Origin: Centroberyx gerrardi | Taxonomy: Eukaryota; Chordata; Actinopteri; Beryciformes; Berycidae | Assembly (NCBI RefSeq): GCF_048128805.1 | Contig: NC_136005.1 | Location: 16,440,760-16,504,759 of the forward strand | DNA: 64,000 bases | Direction: 5' to 3' | In this document: positions 60,336-64,000 of the stretch, one piece after another | How the letters are laid out: each line of letters opens with the position of its first letter | How positions within the stretch are numbered: position 1 is the stretch's first letter | Made by a program: the position numbers and the translations under genes | Notes under the pieces: model-generated | Databases searched by the model: none | What the model saw: only the letters and a program-made list of their open reading frames with translations | What the model was told of the DNA's origin: nothing

Positions 60336-60850
60336 TTAGGGTCGCATCTGTTTGCAGATTACGTTGTTTTCTGGCCTCACTGGACTGTGATCTCTGAGTG
60401 CACTGGAGCCTTTTTTAGCCGAGCGTGATGCAGTTGGGATGAGGGTCAGCACATCCAAGTGTGAGGCCATGGTGCTCTGCTGGGAAAAGGTGGGGAGTGA
60501 GCAAATGCCCCAAATGCAAGAGTTCAGGTATCTCAGTGTCTTGTTCACGAGCAAGGGATCATGAGATTTATAGTTGGTTAGGTGTTATAGCTGTAGTAAT
60601 GCAGGCATCGAATCAGACTGTGGTGGTAAAGAGAAAGCTGAGTCACAAAGCAAAGCTCTCTCTATACCGGTCAATCACAGTTCTGAATCTCATCTGTGGT
60701 CATGAACTCTGGGCAATGACTAAAAGAATGAGATCACAGATACAAGTGGTCAAAACAATGTTCCTCTGCAGGGTGCCTGGCCCACTTCTGGCACTTAGGA
60801 AACTCTGAGCCAGATAGATGACAAAAAAATGGATGGAGGGGTGGATAGAG
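60336..60850 (+). mobile_element. Degenerate 3' fragment of a non-LTR retrotransposon (LINE)
   Basis: The + strand codes pieces of a reverse-transcriptase C-terminal region: RVSTSKCEAMVLCWEKV, QEFRYLSVLFTSKGS, then KLSHKAKLSLYRSITVLNL, CGHELWAMTKRMRSQIQ and FLCRVPG. These match the common fish LINE signatures KSEAMVLC, KYLGVLFTSEG, KAKLSIYRSI, GHELWVMTERTRSRIQ and SFLRRVAGLS. The frame is interrupted between the two halves. The sequence then jumps to a GATGGATGG-like tail (GATAGATGACAAAAAAATGG), consistent with the 3' end after an internal deletion. Old and inactive. Confidence 0.8.
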
Positions 60851-61386
60851 ACATGGATTGAATATATGGCCTTGCATAGGTATATTTGAGTAGGCTATGA
60901 ATACACCGATATGAAGATATTTTGGAAAACAGATTACTCCTTAAATATATTCTTTAGTTTCACTTTAGTTCACTTTGCATCTCTCAAAAAACGTAGCGAC
61001 ACACGTTAGTCAATAATGGTTTTATTTTGAAAATTTTGACCGGATCTATTTTTTTATTGTGCTGACTTGACATTGGCTTCGTCAGCTAAAGATATCCTGT
61101 GAAAAGACATTCTTGAAGGTGGGGGGTGGGGTTGTGTTTTCATTCCTCCTATCTATTATTTCTTTTCACATTGGTTACTGTATTACACAAAGTCGCAACA
61201 TGTTCGTCAATACGGGTATATTTTGAAAATCCAAACCGGACGTGCCATTTTTTTTTATGCTCGCAGACTTAACACTGGTCCACTTCTGAAGTTAACTATG
61301 GGTACGTGGTAGGTAGAAAACCAACAGTTTTTCTTCGCGTAGTAACAACTTTCACAACTATCCGACAGACAGCCCGGACAGAAACT

Positions 61387-63195
61387 ATGCTTCCGCGCCG
61401 GCAGGAGTACGCGATGAAGAGGACAGGAGGACCCAGGAGCGGCTCGGTTATAAACTTTAGGACAACGGTAAACTCAGGCTCCCTGCGCCGCAGCTCCGCC
61501 GTCCTGCCGTCGGTGCTGACGTTCGCAGTGATCGTAGCATCCGGAGGCCTGCTGCTCATGATAGAGAAAGGAATGCTGAACAGTATGGAGACGCCTCCAC
61601 CTCGGGGTAACGGCAAACGGTCCGACTACATCAGACAGGCTGTGCAACACATCCCGGCTGCTGTAGACACGGAGTTCCAGGTACAGTAGGCACCAGAAAA
61701 GCACTGTTGGCGTTTTTATAGCTGGTCTTTACCAAGCCAACACACTACACTGAGCTGTAGCCAACAGAGATTTATTGTCTTGTGACTTGTGTAACTGTTT
61801 CGCTGGAAACGTGACTCAAATCTGTGTTGCAAGCTGTAGGCTTGAAGGCTCTAGAGCTTTTTTGTCTGCTTTCAGTGATGTAGAGCAGTGTGTCTCATCG
61901 TAGGGTCCGGGGACCACCAGAGGTCCTTGAGGGTGTTCCAGGGGGTCCCCAGCAAATTGAAGAATCTTTAAACTTCAGCATTATTTCATTTACAAGAAGT
62001 TAACACAATTAGAGAATGAAGAACAATGACTAATTTGATCATAATTTAATTGTTATCTCTATACCTACAATACAGATAGTAATGGAATTCTGGACAAAAT
62101 CATATCGAACAATAAAAATATTCTCAGATTTGGGTCTGAGAGACAAAACCTCATCAAATGGGGGTCTGTGGCAATGTGTAATAAATTAGGGGTCCTTGAT
62201 ATGAAAAAGGTTGAGAATCACTGATATAGAGGACAATAAAAAGGTGGGTAAAGTATGAACTCCAGTCGGTGATCTTCAGGCAAACAACCACCAACAAAAA
62301 CAAAAATCAAATATATTTTTAAAATAAGCGTTGCACTTTGTTCTCTGCTCTCTTTGGTCACATGTAGATCCTCCAGGAGATCCGTAACCGCACCATCCGG
62401 ACCATGTGCGGCCAGAAGAACATGCCCCACAATGTTTGGTCCCTGAGTCCCCTGCAGAGGAAGACCCTGCTGCAGCACATCCTGGTAAACGACGAACACC
62501 GCTTCCTCTACTGCTACGTCCCCAAAGTGGCCTGCTCCAACTGGAAGAGGGTCCTCAAGGTCCTGAGCGGAGCCCTGGAGAGCGTGAACGTCAACATCAA
62601 GATGGACCACCGCAGCGACCTGCTCTTCCTGTCCTCTCTGAAGCCCGAGGAGATCCGCTACCGGCTCAAGCACTACTTCAAGTTCATGTTTGTGCGGGAA
62701 CCCATGGAGCGTCTCCTCTCCGCGTACAGGAACAAGTTCGGGGAGATCGAGGCCTACCAGAAGAAGTACGGTGTGGAGATCGTGAAGCGGTACAGAAAGG
62801 GCCGCGCGAAGGACGCATCAGTGACAGGAGATGATGTGACCTTTGCAGAGTTTGTGCATTATCTGCTGGATGAGGACGTGGAGCGTATGAACGAGCACTG
62901 GATGCCGATATACAACTTGTGCCAACCCTGCGCCGTGTCCTACGACTTCATCGGCTCCTATGAGCACCTTGAACGCGACGCGGAGTTTGTGCTCCAGCAG
63001 ATCGGGGCGCCGCCTCACGTCCACTTCCCCGAGAGGCAGACGTGGTACAAGCCCGTCACCACACAGACGTTGCACTATTACCTGTGCAGCTTACCACAGA
63101 AGCTATTGAGGGAACTCCTGCCCAAGTACATTCTAGACTTTTCCCTCTTCACCTATCCCCTCCCCAACACAACCACTGAATATTGCCGACATTAA
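61387..63195 (+). CDS. chst14: Dermatan 4-O-sulfotransferase 1 (carbohydrate sulfotransferase 14)
   Basis: Two exons, 61387-61680 and 62368-63195 (phase 0), give 373 aa (human 376). It is a Golgi type II membrane protein, with one signal-anchor segment at about residues 39-59 ([20 protein letters not shown]; human [20 protein letters not shown]). The lumenal sulfotransferase domain has the 5' PAPS-binding motif [11 protein letters not shown] (about 149-159) and the 3' motif [18 protein letters not shown] (from about 206). [15 protein letters not shown] and the C-terminal [17 protein letters not shown] are near-identical to human. It sulfates GalNAc at O-4 next to iduronic acid in dermatan sulfate. 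The ATG at 61387 matches the human N-terminus (MLPR, compare MFPR); the only in-frame start-like codon upstream is GTG. The intron is notable because the human coding sequence is, as I recall, intronless. Confidence 0.96.
61886..62223. mobile_element. hAT-like MITE with 8-bp target duplication in the chst14 intron
   Basis: 338 bp. Left terminus CAGTGTGTCTCA; right terminus, inverted, CAGTGATTCTCAACC, a typical hAT end. Flanked by ATGTAGAG (61878-61885) and ATATAGAG (62224-62231), 7 of 8 identical. Non-coding. It makes up about half of the 687-bp chst14 intron and shares its internal sequence with the element at 16.7-17.07 kb. Confidence 0.85.
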
Positions 63196-64000
63196 GTGTG
63201 CAATGCTTTATAGTTTTGAAATTATTTTTATACAGAATCCTTTGTACTATTTTTATTCCTAGGGAACAAGCAGTATTTTGATACCAGTTTTACATTTTAC
63301 ACAAGATGTTCGCACATCATTTGCGGAAAAAAAAAAAAGTTACTGAAAGCCAAATCGCACTGTTGTCCAGATGTTCCTGTTCCACAGACTGTTACAGTAT
63401 ATGGGCACTAAGCTCTATTTCAGTATTGCATTGATGAAACTTTCAATAACAAAGTTGCAAGGCCAACATTTTTATTTTGCTCGTTTCTTCATCTGGATAA
63501 TATAGAGGGTTAACGGCTTATTTGTGTTCTTCATGGGCATTTGGTGGTTTAGCAGGCTAAAGCACATTCCGTGTACACGGAGGGTTGTGGGTTTGAATCA
63601 GGCTCACGTTTGTTGCATGTCATGGACTCTCTTTCCCATCTTTCCTAAAACCCTCTACTGTTTACTATCTAATAAAGCAGTTCAAATTACAAAAAGATGG
63701 TCTGCATACTAATGTGATGTACATAACTGCAGTTAATTTTTGTATTGCTTTATTTGTGAATAATTTAATAATTTAAGCATCATTTGAAAAACATTAATAT
63801 TAAGCACAAACGTCACAGAAAATCGTAGACACTAACAATTCTGTTCCTACACGTAACAGGAGTCATTCTTGCTGGAAACCAAATTCAGTTCAAGAACACG
63901 GATGGTAAAAGAATGCCTTGGCTTACTCTGTCTTAACTTTGTTAACGACTATCATTCATTGACAGAGAGGATACTTTGCATCCAGTTACGTAAACAAAGT
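63196..64000. other. chst14 3' flank
   Basis: 3' UTR and flank of chst14, AT-rich. The first AATAAA is at 63671-63676, inside a SINE copy, so the polyadenylation signal may have been supplied by the SINE. No further gene before the window end. Confidence 0.5.
63535..63697 (+). mobile_element. tRNA-derived SINE
   Basis: The left part looks like a pol III promoter: A-box-like GGTGGTTTAGCAGGCTAA (from 63543) and B-box-like GGGTTTGAATCA (about 63589-63600). It is followed by CACGTTTGTTGCATGTCATG, a CT-rich stretch with CCCATCTTTCC, and CTACTGTTTACTATCTAATAAAG before a short A-rich tail. This order is typical of an abundant family of fish tRNA SINEs. A single somewhat diverged copy. Confidence 0.8.

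Noticed and set aside
62218-62834. Antisense and out-of-frame open frames over chst14 exon 2 (151 aa and 142 aa)
   Set aside because: High-GC coding sequence gives long shadow frames; only the 62368-63195 frame matches a family.
63541-63610. Possible tRNA gene
   Set aside because: A- and B-box-like motifs are present, but no intact cloverleaf could be drawn and the downstream sequence is the body of a SINE.
1-64000. CRISPR arrays, operons, ribosome binding sites, rRNA genes
   Set aside because: The window is a eukaryotic nuclear locus; the periodic repeats present are microsatellites and none is a spaced-repeat array.

Overview
This is a vertebrate genomic window, almost certainly from a ray-finned (teleost) fish. 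Genes are split by GT/AG introns, long CA/GA microsatellites are frequent, hAT-type MITEs, a fish-type tRNA SINE and a LINE remnant are scattered through it, and the proteins match vertebrate families at orthologue level. A percomorph-like fish is my inference from the repeats and is not proven. Exon boundaries were read by hand from splice signals and reading phase. In every multi-exon gene the phases close into one open frame.

Layout from left to right: nrl (+, 1558-4634), a retinal bZIP factor; rem2 (+, 7944-12687), an RGK GTPase; paics (-, 18917-14694) and ppat (+, 19705-30317), head to head on a shared promoter with two CACGTG boxes; an antisense gene nested in ppat intron 1 (-, 24243-20770) with three MYB/SANT-like domains; hjurp-like (-, 35121-31388), a centromeric histone chaperone; aasdh (+, 35890-42139), an adenylation/carrier/beta-propeller enzyme, head to head with hjurp; cracd (-, 52541-43848), an actin capping-protein inhibitor, tail to tail with aasdh; a sparse 9-kb stretch (52.5-61.4 kb); and chst14 (+, 61387-63195), dermatan 4-O-sulfotransferase.

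Functionally, ppat and paics catalyse the first step and steps 6-7 of de novo purine synthesis, so their divergent pairing is a clear co-regulated unit. ppat, paics, aasdh and cracd are also neighbours in human 4q12. nrl/rem2, hjurp and chst14 come from other human chromosomes, so the window joins several ancestral blocks.

The least conventional content is the nested triple-MYB/SANT gene, in which every intron is phase 1. Next come the diverged HJURP orthologue, a rem2 with a shortened switch region, two alternative cracd first exons in the same phase, and a set of small hAT-like elements, four of which still show 8-bp target duplications.
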